Assembly (NCBI GenBank): GCA_002320605.1
Contig: DCKG01000001.1
Location: 41,631 to 105,630 of the forward strand
Source of the DNA: Bacteroidales bacterium UBA1680
GTDB taxonomy: Bacteria; Bacteroidota; Bacteroidia; Bacteroidales; UBA932
Length of the DNA stretch: 64,000 nt
Reading direction: 5' to 3'
Shown: piece after piece, positions 1 to 9,084 of the stretch
Layout: every line of letters starts with the position of its first letter
Position numbering within the stretch: the stretch's first letter is position 1
The notes under the pieces: model-generated
Told to the model about the DNA's origin: nothing
Databases searched by the model: none
What the model saw: the letters and a program-made list of their open reading frames with translations, nothing else
Position numbers and translations under genes: made by a program

Positions 1-74
1 GAAAGGCACAGCACCAATAGAATGAGTAGCGATCTGTCCATGCTTTATGTTGGTCTAGCGCAGGCGGCTCGTGG

Positions 75-1574
75 TCACTGGACTGCCTCGTAAAGTTTCT
101 TAAGCTCCTCTCTAGGTACGGCAAGGAGCAGGGTGTCTTGGTAATACGTCGGATGAGGAATCCTGAATATCACCGAATCCTTCGCCTGCTCTATCCTTAC
201 GTCTTTGAAAGATGCCGTATCCGGCAGGGAGACCACCGAGTCAGCTTCGTAAGAAGGATATATGCCGTATATGTCTACATTGTAGTTTACGAGGTCCCTG
301 ATCGCAGTGGTATCTTCCCTGTAATTCCATTCCAGGTATGTCAGCTTATCGATCAGCCTCTCAGTGGTAGCTGAGTCTGCCTTGGACATCATTGATGAGT
401 ATGTGCTGCTGTCGGCAGGAAATTTCGTTATTCCGTTATCCATCATTATGTTCCTTGCGTCTTTCTGGATGATTCTCCTCGTCGTGGAGGTGAAATTCCA
501 TGGTCCCACAGAGGTGAGCAGGAAGACAAGCGCAAAAGATGCCGGAATCCACCAGAAGCGCTTCCCGCGGCTGAAAATCAGCCCCAGGCAGATGCCGTAG
601 CACCACAGGTTGAATGCCAGCAAGTAAAGCCTTTCAATGGTTGCACCATAGTCTCCGATTCTTTTGAATATGCCAACGCTCATTAGCGCCAGAAGAGGCA
701 GCATGGCTACTGGAATCCAGCGAAGCACAGCCGCTGAAAGCGGTTTTTCGTTTTCCGAATATGCTTCCGGGTAGAGCAGGAAAAGCAGTAGCAGGCAGAT
801 GGCGAAGCTCACTGTGACCGGGATGGCGACCCAGCCGTTCGGCAGAGTCCACGTTACCAGAATCTTGATGGCGTAGACGTAGAGGATTGCCAAGTAAGCT
901 GCCGTCACGGGCAGAACCAGCCATTTCGTGACCCCTTTTACGAATTTTCCAAGGTTGGTGGAATAGTCGTGCTTTGCCTGCCCTTCGGGAACGAATTGCA
1001 GCAGCATGGTGGGGAATAGCAGCGTCCATGAGATGACAGCCGCCATGAAGTAGGCATAGTCCGTGACATTTATCTTGAATAGCATGTTCAGGGCGCTCAT
1101 TATTAGGAATATGGCAAGCATGAAAATTAGCGTGACGATTCCTGTCGCAGCCAGCACCACGACCATACGTATCGTAAAGTTCACCAAAGGCACATCGTTC
1201 CGTTCCTTGTAGAATGAGTTTATGAAGCATGCTATGAACACCAGGACGGAGATGCTGCCCATCGCAGTTTGGCACGCGCCGTTAAAATTTTCAAAGAAGC
1301 AGCAATATGCCCAGAATCCAAAAAGGGCTGCCTGCAGCACGATTTCCGCCGCTATCCCAGGCTTTTCCTCCCGAAGAAGCTTCATGGCTACGGAAAGGAA
1401 TGCTGCTGTGAAGCAGTACCAGAGCGTTGGAAACAGAAAAGAATCCCCATGCTTGACGGGAAACAGGACGAAGGCTGCCGCAACAAGCATGACTAAAAAA
1501 ATGAATGCGATCCGGAATCGTCTGAATGCTGTGGCGAACCTTTCGCCAAGCTTAAGTTTCTGTGGCATATTCAT
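75..1574 (-). CDS. DUF4153 family multipass membrane protein
   Basis: This is a 499-residue protein with roughly ten hydrophobic segments in residues 20-370 and a soluble C-terminal tail rich in short acidic stretches (around TYLEWNYRED). That layout matches the DUF4153 family of Bacteroidota membrane proteins, whose function is unknown. It reads MNMPQ from the ATG at 1574, and a second ATG two codons in is equally possible. It follows the alpha/beta hydrolase by 10 bp on the same strand, so it is probably the last gene of the AI-2E/hydrolase/DUF4153 operon. The family assignment is from recall of its shape and tail, so the name is moderately sure; the membrane topology is clear. Confidence 0.7.
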   Translation of the reverse strand: MNMPQKLKLGERFATAFRRFRIAFIFLVMLVAAAFVLFPVKHGDSFLFPTLWYCFTAAFLSVAMKLLREEKPGIAAEIVLQAALFGFWAYCCFFENFNGACQTAMGSISVLVFIACFINSFYKERNDVPLVNFTIRMVVVLAATGIVTLIFMLAIFLIMSALNMLFKINVTDYAYFMAAVISWTLLFPTMLLQFVPEGQAKHDYSTNLGKFVKGVTKWLVLPVTAAYLAILYVYAIKILVTWTLPNGWVAIPVTVSFAICLLLLFLLYPEAYSENEKPLSAAVLRWIPVAMLPLLALMSVGIFKRIGDYGATIERLYLLAFNLWCYGICLGLIFSRGKRFWWIPASFALVFLLTSVGPWNFTSTTRRIIQKDARNIMMDNGITKFPADSSTYSSMMSKADSATTERLIDKLTYLEWNYREDTTAIRDLVNYNVDIYGIYPSYEADSVVSLPDTASFKDVRIEQAKDSVIFRIPHPTYYQDTLLLAVPREELKKLYEAVQ

Positions 1575-1584
1575 AAAAAATCAT

Positions 1585-2541
1585 TTATTTCCCATATAGT
1601 TCCTTCCTGTTCTTCGAACCGGATGGCTGAGGTGCCTCAGGGTCGTCTATGCTGGAGTCGATGCTCCTTCGCACTCCTCTTGTCACCACCGTCTCAAGGA
1701 ATCTCAGCTGCTCAGGGAAGGTCTGCGTCATGGATTCGGCTATTTCGTGTCCGTGTCCTTCGTAGCGGAATATATTATAGGTGTATCCATTTTTCTTGAA
1801 TATTTTGACGAGGGCGTCGGAGCCGAATATTCCCCAGCCGAAAAGTCGTATTTTCTTGTAATTCACCACCTTATCTGCGGTTCCGTGAAAAAATGCAGTC
1901 GGCGCCGGCTCTTTTTTGTAAGACGGCTTCCCTTCCATCGTGATTATCGCTCCGGAGAACGGCATCACCCCAGCGAAGTCGAATCCTTCGGGGAAAGCCT
2001 CGTTCGACCTGCCGTTGCAGAACAACCAGTCAGCTTCGAGAGAAGCGATTGCGCCAGCCGAGGACCCGCTGATTACCAGATTCCGGGCATCGACCCCGAA
2101 AGCCTTCTCGTTGTCCAGCAGGTATTTTACGGCTGAGAGCAAGTCTTCTGCCGCAAGCTGGGCGGCATTCCGGAATTGGCGTACTTGCCCCAGGCCTTTC
2201 TTGATAGCGATGCCTTTCAGGCCGAGACGGTAATCTATGGAAACGACGGCATAGCCCTCGTCATTCAGCATCTTGAACCATTTCTGGTAACCCTTATCGT
2301 TTCTTTCCCCACCCTTGAATCCGCCTCCGAAGGCGAACAGCACGGTTGGCTTGGCGTGGCCGTCAATGGCGGTCTCGCTTCCCGCAGCAGTGGCGTAATA
2401 GTCGAGGCACAACTCCTGTCCGTCCTTTACTGCGAACCTGTAAGTTCCCGTGGGAGAATAAGTTTCCTGCGCTGAAGCGAATATCCCGCAGATCAAGAAA
2501 GCAGCCGATGCGAGGGCTGCAAGCATATTCCTTATATTCAT
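1585..2541 (-). CDS. Secreted alpha/beta hydrolase (carboxylesterase-like)
   Basis: The 318-residue protein starts with a signal peptide ending near FASAQ. It carries a GGG oxyanion-type turn (FAFGGGF, near residue 70), a GSSAG nucleophile elbow, a late Asp in HGTADKVV and a His in GHGHE, which together make a full Ser-Asp-His triad. The family hydrolyses esters; the substrate cannot be told. Its ATG overlaps the stop of the upstream AI-2E transporter gene by 4 bp, so the two are translationally coupled, and the DUF4153 gene follows 10 bp later. It is predicted to be periplasmic or surface-exposed. The catalytic class is well supported, the substrate unknown. Confidence 0.8.
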   Translation of the reverse strand: MNIRNMLAALASAAFLICGIFASAQETYSPTGTYRFAVKDGQELCLDYYATAAGSETAIDGHAKPTVLFAFGGGFKGGERNDKGYQKWFKMLNDEGYAVVSIDYRLGLKGIAIKKGLGQVRQFRNAAQLAAEDLLSAVKYLLDNEKAFGVDARNLVISGSSAGAIASLEADWLFCNGRSNEAFPEGFDFAGVMPFSGAIITMEGKPSYKKEPAPTAFFHGTADKVVNYKKIRLFGWGIFGSDALVKIFKKNGYTYNIFRYEGHGHEIAESMTQTFPEQLRFLETVVTRGVRRSIDSSIDDPEAPQPSGSKNRKELYGK

Positions 2542-3755
2542 GATATTGTATTGTTTCCTTTGGATTTGTCGCCAGAGTGAGTTCCTTCTCCTCCGATGGT
2601 TCCTCCTGAACTTGAGATGAGCTTCCGCACTGGCTTGACATTATAGAAAAACCGTGCTGCGATCACTCTCAGCACCGTATATGCAGGGATCGCAACCAGC
2701 ATCCCGAGCATTCCGCCGACGTGTCCAGCGATTATCAGCACTAGGAATATCTCCAATGGCGTGGATTTTATGCTGGTGGAATATATGAACGGCTGCATCA
2801 GGAAATTGTCTATCATCTGGGTTATCACGAATATCGCCACAAGCACGATCGACGCTACCCAGAAGTCTGGATATATGCCTGTCACCGCCGCCGAGCTATA
2901 TTTCAGCACCAGGCCCAGGACGACGCCTATTGCGCCCCCGATCCAAGGCCCTAGGTAAGGGATTATGTTCAGGATCCCTGTCATGAAGGCAATTCCTATG
3001 GCTGCGGAGAAGCCTAGCTTAGCTACCGTCAGCAATCCCAGAAAGTTCAGGGCAGTGACACCGAGGACCTCGATCATCAGGCCCACGAAATACCTTGAAA
3101 GCAGGTGCTCGATGTCCCCTATGGCTCCAATCACTTCATTCTCTACCTTATCGGGCACCAGCGAACCTACGATTTTTCGGAACAGCTTGTCATCCTTGAT
3201 GAAGAAGAAAGAAATGAATATGACGCAGAAAAGTCCCATTCCGAAACTGCCCAGGGCTGAGGCTACGGAACCGACCACCGTCCCGATTGAACTCAGCGAG
3301 TCTAGGTTGAATGCGCTCTTCACCCAATCTACCAGGGTCACCTGCAGCTTGAAGTCGCTGCCCAGCTTCGGGAATCTCTGTATCAGCCAGCTGTTTGCCG
3401 TGTCCAGCCACTGAGTGATGTTGCTGGAGTTGATGGAGGCAGTCTGCAAGTTTGACGAGATATTCTGCACTATGCTGAAGACCACTGGGAATATCTGAGT
3501 GATTATTCCGAGTATTATCACTAGCAGAAGGATTATGGTGATTAAGGAAAGCAGCCACGGCGGAGCGGCATGCCCTTTAATCTTGATTTTGGACAACCCC
3601 TTCATCAGGGGATTCCCGAGCAGGGATAACACGGCGGCTAATATTATGTAAATCAGCACGCTGCGAAAATACCAGCAAATCGCAATCACGACTGCTGCGG
3701 CGACAGCCCACGTAGTGTATCTGGCAAGCTTGTCAACGCTTCTCTCTTCTGCCAT
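2538..3755 (-). CDS. AI-2E family transporter (permease)
   Basis: The protein has 405 residues from the ATG at 3755 (MAEERS). A longer reading frame reaches only a TTG at 3779, inside the predicted promoter, so the ATG is preferred. It has seven to eight membrane segments, a central soluble region of about 100 residues after the second pair of helices, and the glycine-rich GPWIGGAIG segment typical of AI-2E (PerM-like) permeases. Family members export small molecules or act in Na+/H+ exchange, so the substrate is open. It is the first gene of an operon with the hydrolase (4-bp overlap) and DUF4153. A minus-strand TAAGTTTG box at 3784-3777 would give a leader of about 17 nt. Confidence 0.85.
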   Translation of the reverse strand: MAEERSVDKLARYTTWAVAAAVVIAICWYFRSVLIYIILAAVLSLLGNPLMKGLSKIKIKGHAAPPWLLSLITIILLLVIILGIITQIFPVVFSIVQNISSNLQTASINSSNITQWLDTANSWLIQRFPKLGSDFKLQVTLVDWVKSAFNLDSLSSIGTVVGSVASALGSFGMGLFCVIFISFFFIKDDKLFRKIVGSLVPDKVENEVIGAIGDIEHLLSRYFVGLMIEVLGVTALNFLGLLTVAKLGFSAAIGIAFMTGILNIIPYLGPWIGGAIGVVLGLVLKYSSAAVTGIYPDFWVASIVLVAIFVITQMIDNFLMQPFIYSTSIKSTPLEIFLVLIIAGHVGGMLGMLVAIPAYTVLRVIAARFFYNVKPVRKLISSSGGTIGGEGTHSGDKSKGNNTIS

Positions 3756-3776
3756 TGGAAATTCGTTTATCTCTTG

Positions 3777-3784
3777 CAAACTTA
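3777..3784 (-). promoter_or_regulatory. -7 promoter box of the AI-2E operon
   Basis: TAAGTTTG on the minus strand fits the Bacteroidota TAnnTTTG box and lies 21 bp before the ATG at 3755. It follows directly after the terminator of the clp gene, so it gives the operon its own start. No clear -33 TTTG is seen. Confidence 0.55.
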
Positions 3785-3800
3785 TGCAAAAAATATCGCA

Positions 3801-3844
3801 ATAAAAATACGGGCTTGTGCCGTGGTTTGGCTCAAGCCCGTATT
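3801..3844 (-). terminator. Intrinsic terminator of the clp transcription unit
   Basis: A perfect 12-bp inverted repeat (3806-3817 with 3833-3844, arm AATACGGGCTTG, 15-nt loop) is followed on the minus strand by a run of five T. It lies downstream of the clp gene that ends at 4042. The plus-strand side of the right arm runs directly into the promoter box of the small gene at 3881. Confidence 0.8.
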
Positions 3845-3851
3845 ATCTTTG
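3844..3851 (+). promoter_or_regulatory. -7 promoter box of the small gene
   Basis: TATCTTTG matches TAnnTTTG. A TTTG lies about 20 bp upstream, inside the loop of the adjoining terminator hairpin, and could serve as the -33 box. The predicted RNA start near 3856 would give a 25-nt A-rich leader before the ATG at 3881. Confidence 0.6.
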
Positions 3852-3880
3852 CCTATGAAAAGAAGAAACAATAAAATTAA

Positions 3881-4036
3881 ATGAATATGAAACAGGAATA
3901 TAACAACATCGAGAATCTGTCCTCAATCATCACGGACGAATCATCTTTCAACTCTCTGGTTCAATTCATCGGCGACTTCGGGCTGGAGGTGACCAGCATA
4001 GACAAGCCGGAGACCCTGTGTCCCGTCGCAGCCTGA
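3881..4036 (+). CDS. Small acidic protein, 51 residues, unrecognised
   Basis: This open frame runs ATG to TGA and encodes MNMKQEYNN...LCPVAA. It is shorter than most gene-calling cutoffs. It has its own TAnnTTTG box at a sensible distance, the A-rich leader and MNMK start shared by other genes here, and codons that mostly end in C or G in its second half, as in neighbouring genes. It fills the gap between the clp 3' end (4042) and the AI-2E operon on the opposite strand, so its RNA would run into the antisense of clp. It has no signal peptide or membrane segment, is net acidic and has a single Cys near the C-terminus. I do not recognise the family. A regulatory peptide or modified-peptide precursor are possible ideas only. 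Confidence 0.6.
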   Translation: MNMKQEYNNIENLSSIITDESSFNSLVQFIGDFGLEVTSIDKPETLCPVAA

Positions 4037-4041
4037 CATGG

Positions 4042-6402
4042 TCAGCTCAGAGCCGGCACCACATCGGATTTCTTAAGGGTCACCATCGTGTTCTCTTTGT
4101 CAGGGGTTAGTTCGACCTTCAGCGTGCGCAACTCACCGGAACCCTTTTGGCTTAACAGGATGCGGTCCGAGATAATGAACTCAGACACGGGATCTTCCGC
4201 ATATCTCATCACAGCTCTCTTCAGAGGCCTTGCGCCGTAAGCTGGGTCAAATCCTGCATCAGCTATGAAACGTTTAGCCGTAGGAGTGATGGTAAGCTTG
4301 TAACCAGCCTCCAGGGCCCTTTCGCGAAGGTCCTTCAGCTCTATGTCGATTATCTTCTCAATATCGTCCTTAGTCAGGGAATTGAAGAACACCTGCTCGT
4401 CCACTCGGTTGATGAATTCAGGAGGGAATGATTTCTTGATGGCCTTCTCCAGCAGCGTCTGCCTGTTATGCTCGACGTTTTTCCCCGCAGTCGCAAATCC
4501 AACGCCTTTGCCATATTCCTCGAGATCCCTGCTCCCGACGTTGGAAGTCATTATGACGATGGTATTCTTGAAATCTACCACTCTGCCATTGCTGTCGGTC
4601 AGACGGCCATCGTCAAGCACTTGCAGCAAGATATTGAATATGTCCGGGTGTGCTTTTTCTATTTCATCCAGGAGAACGACGCAGTATGGTTTCCTGCGAA
4701 CTCTCTCGCTAAGCTGTCCGCCTTCCTCGTAGCCAACATATCCCGGAGGCGCCCCGATGAGGCGGGAGACAGTGAACTTCTCCATATATTCGCTCATGTC
4801 TATTCTCACCATGTTTTCCTCTGAATCGAATAGATATTCGGCCAGGCATTTCGCAAGTTGTGTTTTGCCGACGCCTGTAGGTCCAAAGAAAAGGAATGTT
4901 CCTATTGGTCGGTTCGGGTCTTTCAGTCCAGCGCGGTTCCTCTGGATGGCTCTGACAACGGTGTCGATGGCTTCATCCTGACCGATGATTCTGCTCTTGA
5001 GCCGCTCTTTCATATTCAGAAGTCTCGTGCCCTCAGATTCGGCAACCTTATTCACAGGTATTCCGGTCATCTTGGAGACCACTGTCGCAATGTCCTCGCC
5101 ATCGACGATGCTGCCGGTCTTTTTGTCCTTTGTAAGGTTCAGGCGAACCATCGACCCTGCCTCGTCCATGGCATCTATGGCCTTGTCTGGCAAGAATTTA
5201 TCAGTAATGTAGCGATCGGTGAGACGCACGCACGCCTCGATGGCTTCGTCGCTGTAGGTTACTTTGTGGAAGTCCTCGTAGTTACCTTTGATATTCTTAA
5301 GGATGGCTATTGACTGAGGAACGTCGGTAGGCTCTACTATCACTTTCTGGAATCTTCTGTCAAGAGCGCCATCCTTCTCCACGATTTTCGCGAACTCATC
5401 CATTGTAGTAGCTCCGATGCATTGAAGTTCTCCGCGGGCGAGAGCAGGCTTCAGCATGTTCGCTGCATCCAGGCTGCCTTGCGCCCCGCCAGCGCCAACT
5501 ATTGTGTGGAACTCGTCGATGAATAAAATTATGTCAGGATTCGTGCTGGCTTCTTTGATTATGGTCTTCAGCCTTTTTTCGAAGTCTCCTCTGTATTTCG
5601 TGCCGGCTACGACTGAGGCGATGTCAAGGGAAATCAGCCTCTTCTTCGCTAGCGCAGGGGATATGCTTCCGTTGGCAATCCTCAGTGCTATGCCTTCGAC
5701 GATGGCAGATTTGCCAACGCCTGGCTCACCGATGAGCATAGGGTTGTTCTTCTTTCTGCGGCCTAGGATTTCTATGACGCGGGAGATTTCAGTGTTCCTG
5801 CCAACGACAGGATCCAGCTTGCCCTCCGCCGCTGCTTTAGTAAGGTCATAGCCGAAATCTTCGATGTTCAGCTTTCCAGATTCGCCGCTGGCGGCTTCTT
5901 CTGGATCCAAGTTTTCATTCTGCTGGCTCTGAAAGCGCTCGTTGTCTTTTTTATCTGATGCTAGCATGTCATGGTCTCTCATATAGGAGAGCAGCTTTCC
6001 GTAATCGATGCCCTTGCTTCTCAGATATGCCTGACCGTAATTTTCAGTAGTGCGGCATAGCGCGAGAAGAAGGTGGATGGATTTCGCTTCATGAGACTTC
6101 ATCTTCGATGCTTCCATGACTGTGATGCTTAGAACATTCTGGGCATAGCGAGTGAAAGAAATCTTGTCTAGCTCAGAGAAAGGGATGGACTCGTTGACGA
6201 ATATATGGCTGTCTATGAAATCCTTGAATTCATCCGATGCCACGCCAAGTCCGTTCAGCGACAAGACTGCGTCATTATCCGCATGGCGCACCATTCCGAG
6301 AAAAAGATGATCTGGGCTGATTCCATAGCTTCCAGTCCGCATGGCTTCCTCTCTTGCGAAACGAATTATGTCATTCAGTTCTTGTGATATGTTTACTTCC
6401 AT
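4042..6402 (-). CDS. clpA/clpC: Clp ATPase, ClpA/ClpC type without M domain
   Basis: This 786-residue AAA+ unfoldase has the N-terminal Clp repeat domain (about 1-145). The first AAA module has Walker A GEPGVGKS at 225-232 and Walker B near 291-298. The second has GPTGVGKT at 507-514 and LLDEIEKAH near 578. The tripeptide VGF at 634-636 sits where ClpC and ClpA carry the ClpP-docking loop, so a proteolytic partner is expected. Between EAGSMVRL (about 414-421) and the DGEDIATVVS segment there are only about 13 residues, so the coiled-coil M (UVR-like) domain of ClpC is absent. The enzyme should unfold proteins and feed them to ClpP in the cytosol. It is transcribed alone and ends at the terminator at 3801-3844. 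Confidence 0.9.
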   Translation of the reverse strand: MEVNISQELNDIIRFAREEAMRTGSYGISPDHLFLGMVRHADNDAVLSLNGLGVASDEFKDFIDSHIFVNESIPFSELDKISFTRYAQNVLSITVMEASKMKSHEAKSIHLLLALCRTTENYGQAYLRSKGIDYGKLLSYMRDHDMLASDKKDNERFQSQQNENLDPEEAASGESGKLNIEDFGYDLTKAAAEGKLDPVVGRNTEISRVIEILGRRKKNNPMLIGEPGVGKSAIVEGIALRIANGSISPALAKKRLISLDIASVVAGTKYRGDFEKRLKTIIKEASTNPDIILFIDEFHTIVGAGGAQGSLDAANMLKPALARGELQCIGATTMDEFAKIVEKDGALDRRFQKVIVEPTDVPQSIAILKNIKGNYEDFHKVTYSDEAIEACVRLTDRYITDKFLPDKAIDAMDEAGSMVRLNLTKDKKTGSIVDGEDIATVVSKMTGIPVNKVAESEGTRLLNMKERLKSRIIGQDEAIDTVVRAIQRNRAGLKDPNRPIGTFLFFGPTGVGKTQLAKCLAEYLFDSEENMVRIDMSEYMEKFTVSRLIGAPPGYVGYEEGGQLSERVRRKPYCVVLLDEIEKAHPDIFNILLQVLDDGRLTDSNGRVVDFKNTIVIMTSNVGSRDLEEYGKGVGFATAGKNVEHNRQTLLEKAIKKSFPPEFINRVDEQVFFNSLTKDDIEKIIDIELKDLRERALEAGYKLTITPTAKRFIADAGFDPAYGARPLKRAVMRYAEDPVSEFIISDRILLSQKGSGELRTLKVELTPDKENTMVTLKKSDVVPALS

Positions 6403-6478
6403 GATTTATAAAGTTAGGTAAGTTTTCCGGATAATTATCAACATCCATGCGAAAAGAGTTGTCATGACATTTTGTCGC

Positions 6479-6509
6479 TTTGCTCAAAGGTAATTTTTTA
6501 TTAATTTTG
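6479..6509 (+). promoter_or_regulatory. gyrA promoter
   Basis: TTTG at 6479-6482 and TAATTTTG at 6502-6509 are separated by 19 bp, the expected geometry for a Bacteroidota housekeeping promoter. The RNA would start near 6513, about 24 nt before the gyrA ATG. Confidence 0.7.
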
Positions 6510-6536
6510 CATGTTTATAAGGTTAAGAATTTTAAT

Positions 6537-9059
6537 ATGGATAATGTGGAAATGAACGAGGAAGTCCAGCACGGGTACATTGAGCCGGTGGAGATAGATC
6601 ATGAGATGCGCTCGGCCTATATCGATTACTCGATGTCGGTCATCGTATCCCGTGCCCTTCCAGATGTGAGAGATGGCTTGAAGCCAGTCCAGAGGCGAGT
6701 GCTGTTCGGCATGGAAGGCCTCGGATTGTCATATTCAGGTCAGACGAAGAAATCTGCCAGAATCGTTGGTGAGGTTCTGGGTAAATACCACCCTCATGGC
6801 GATTCTTCGGTATACGATGCCATGGCCCGCCTTGCGCAGAACTGGAATCAGCGTTACCCGCTGGTCTGGGGTCAAGGCAACTTTGGCTCAATGGATGGTG
6901 ATCCTGTCGCAGCCATGCGATATACCGAGGCCAAACTTGCGAAGATGGCCGATGACGTGCTGGGAGATCTGGACAAGGACACCGTGGATTTCACTAACAA
7001 CTTCGATGACACTCTTCAGGAGCCTATGGTGTTACCGACGAAAGCACCTCTGCTTCTTCTAAATGGGGCATCCGGAATTGCAGTCGGAATGGCTACGAAT
7101 ATGGCTCCGCACAATCTGGGTGAGGTCAGCGATGCGATTTGTGCCTACATTGACAATCCTGAAATCGACACTGACGGGCTGATGAAATACATCAAAGGCC
7201 CGGATTTCCCTACCGGCGGCATCATCATGGGCGTAGGCGGAATCAAAGAAGCTTACGAGACAGGCCGCGGTAGAGTGGTTATTAGGTCCAAGACTGAAAT
7301 CGAGGTGTCTGACACAGGTCGTGAGACCATAGTGGTAACCGAGATTCCTTACATGGTGAACAAGAAGGAGATGCTGGAGAAGATTCACCAGATGGTCGAA
7401 GACAAGAAGATAGAAGGAATAAGCTACATTAACGATGAGACTTCGCGCGAGGGCGTCAGGGTAATCATTCAGGTAAAACAGGGATTCAATTCGAATGTTG
7501 TCCTGAATACCTTGTTCAAGTACTCTCCGCTCCAGTCCAGCTTCGCATTCAACAACGTAGCCCTTGTAGGTGGCCGTCCGAAGACGCTGTCGCTCAAGGA
7601 ACTGATAGCGAATTTCGTAGATTTCCGCCACGAAGTAGTCGTAAGAAGGACCAAGTTCGAGCTAGATAAGGCTCAGAAGAGGGCTCATATCTTGGAGGGC
7701 TTGCTGAAGGCTATCGACGTGATCGACGAAGTAATCAGAATCATCAGGGCTTCTGCTTCCGTGGATGAAGCAAAGGCCGAACTGATGAAGACGTTCGCCT
7801 TTACGGATGCTCAGGCTACAGCAATAGTTGAAATGAGGCTCCGTCAGCTGACAGGGCTCGAAAGAGACAAGCTGCAGGCTGAATATGACGACCTGATGAA
7901 ATTCATCGACAGGTGCAACGTCATACTCGGCAGCGTTGAGGAGCAAATGAATATAGTGAAACAGGAGACTCAGGAACTTAAGGAGAAGTACGGAGACGCT
8001 AGAAGGACTGAAATAAGACCTTCCGAGGAGGAGTTCAATCCTGAGGACTTCTACCCGGATGAGGACGTGGTGATCACCATCTCCCACTTGGGTTACATCA
8101 AAAGGACTGCGCTGACGGAGTATCGCACTCAGAACAGAGGCGGCGTCGGAATGAAGGGCTCAGCTACGAGGGATGAGGATTTCATAGACCATATCTATGT
8201 CGCCAACATGCACTCGACCATGATGTTCTTCACTGAATCTGGACGTTGCTTCTGGCTGAAGGCTTACGATGTTCCTGAAGGATCGAGGGCTTCTAAAGGC
8301 CGTGCCATTCAGAATGTCCTGAACATCCCTGATGATAAGATAAAAGCCATCATCAATGTGAGGACGCTCAAAGATGAAGAATATATCGACAATAACTATA
8401 TTGTATTAATCACTAAGAGGGGAGTCATCAAGAGGACTTCTCTGGTGGCATATTCACATCCTAGAGTAGCGGGAATAAATGCCGTTAATCTCAGGGATGG
8501 TGATGTTCTGGCAGAGGCGCTGCTCACCAATGGCAACGAGCAAATCTTCATTGCAGCTCGCGATGGCCGCTGCTGCCGCTTCGAGGAAACAGATGCTCGT
8601 GAGATGGGTAGGAATGCGACTGGAGTACGTGGCATTAATATTGAAGCGACAGACGAGGTGATCGGAGCGATCAATTACGATAAAAATGCCCCAGATGCTG
8701 ATAAGCATACGGTTTTGGTCGTCAGTGAGAATGGCTTCGGCAAACGTACGGATTTTGAAGAGTACAGGCTGACTAACCGTGGCGGAAAGGGCGTCAAGAC
8801 AATCAATATCACTGAAAAGACAGGTAAGCTGATTGCCATAAAGAACGTGACAGAGGAAAATGATCTGATGATTATCAATAAGTCTGGTCTTACGATCAGG
8901 ATGGCGGTATCCGACATCAGGGTCGCAGGCAGGGCTACGCAAGGGGTGAAACTCATAAACATCAAGGAGGGAGACTCTATCGCGGCTGTCTCGCCTGTTG
9001 AAAAGAGCGAGGAAAGTGATGTTCAGGCTGATGGTGAAATAAATAATGAAAAAGAATAA
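6537..9059 (+). CDS. gyrA: DNA gyrase subunit A
   Basis: I place the start at the ATG 6537 (MDNVEMNEE), giving 840 residues, because the in-frame extension to 6480 would overlap the promoter. The breakage-reunion domain has the catalytic Tyr in AAMRYTEAKL. The C-terminal beta-pinwheel follows and includes the QNRGGVG variant of the GyrA box. The quinolone pocket reads GDSSVYD, with the Ser and Asp that confer sensitivity in other species both present. With GyrB it introduces negative supercoils. The acidic tail ends about 25 bp before the TPR gene, which is probably co-transcribed. Confidence 0.97.
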   Translation: MDNVEMNEEVQHGYIEPVEIDHEMRSAYIDYSMSVIVSRALPDVRDGLKPVQRRVLFGMEGLGLSYSGQTKKSARIVGEVLGKYHPHGDSSVYDAMARLAQNWNQRYPLVWGQGNFGSMDGDPVAAMRYTEAKLAKMADDVLGDLDKDTVDFTNNFDDTLQEPMVLPTKAPLLLLNGASGIAVGMATNMAPHNLGEVSDAICAYIDNPEIDTDGLMKYIKGPDFPTGGIIMGVGGIKEAYETGRGRVVIRSKTEIEVSDTGRETIVVTEIPYMVNKKEMLEKIHQMVEDKKIEGISYINDETSREGVRVIIQVKQGFNSNVVLNTLFKYSPLQSSFAFNNVALVGGRPKTLSLKELIANFVDFRHEVVVRRTKFELDKAQKRAHILEGLLKAIDVIDEVIRIIRASASVDEAKAELMKTFAFTDAQATAIVEMRLRQLTGLERDKLQAEYDDLMKFIDRCNVILGSVEEQMNIVKQETQELKEKYGDARRTEIRPSEEEFNPEDFYPDEDVVITISHLGYIKRTALTEYRTQNRGGVGMKGSATRDEDFIDHIYVANMHSTMMFFTESGRCFWLKAYDVPEGSRASKGRAIQNVLNIPDDKIKAIINVRTLKDEEYIDNNYIVLITKRGVIKRTSLVAYSHPRVAGINAVNLRDGDVLAEALLTNGNEQIFIAARDGRCCRFEETDAREMGRNATGVRGINIEATDEVIGAINYDKNAPDADKHTVLVVSENGFGKRTDFEEYRLTNRGGKGVKTINITEKTGKLIAIKNVTEENDLMIINKSGLTIRMAVSDIRVAGRATQGVKLINIKEGDSIAAVSPVEKSEESDVQADGEINNEKE

Positions 9060-9084
9060 TAACCATAATTAAATTTTATATAAG

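Noticed and set aside
1..74. Possible gene at the left edge
   Set aside because: The 74 bp before the DUF4153 stop are too short to show a frame, promoter or hairpin.
3855..3884. Nine-codon frame MKRRNNKIK overlapping the small-gene start by ATGA
   Set aside because: It begins about where the predicted transcript starts, so it is unlikely to be translated; it is too short to support.
6537..9059. Quinolone-resistance changes in GyrA
   Set aside because: The pocket reads GDSSVYD with the usual Ser and Asp, so no resistance change is seen.
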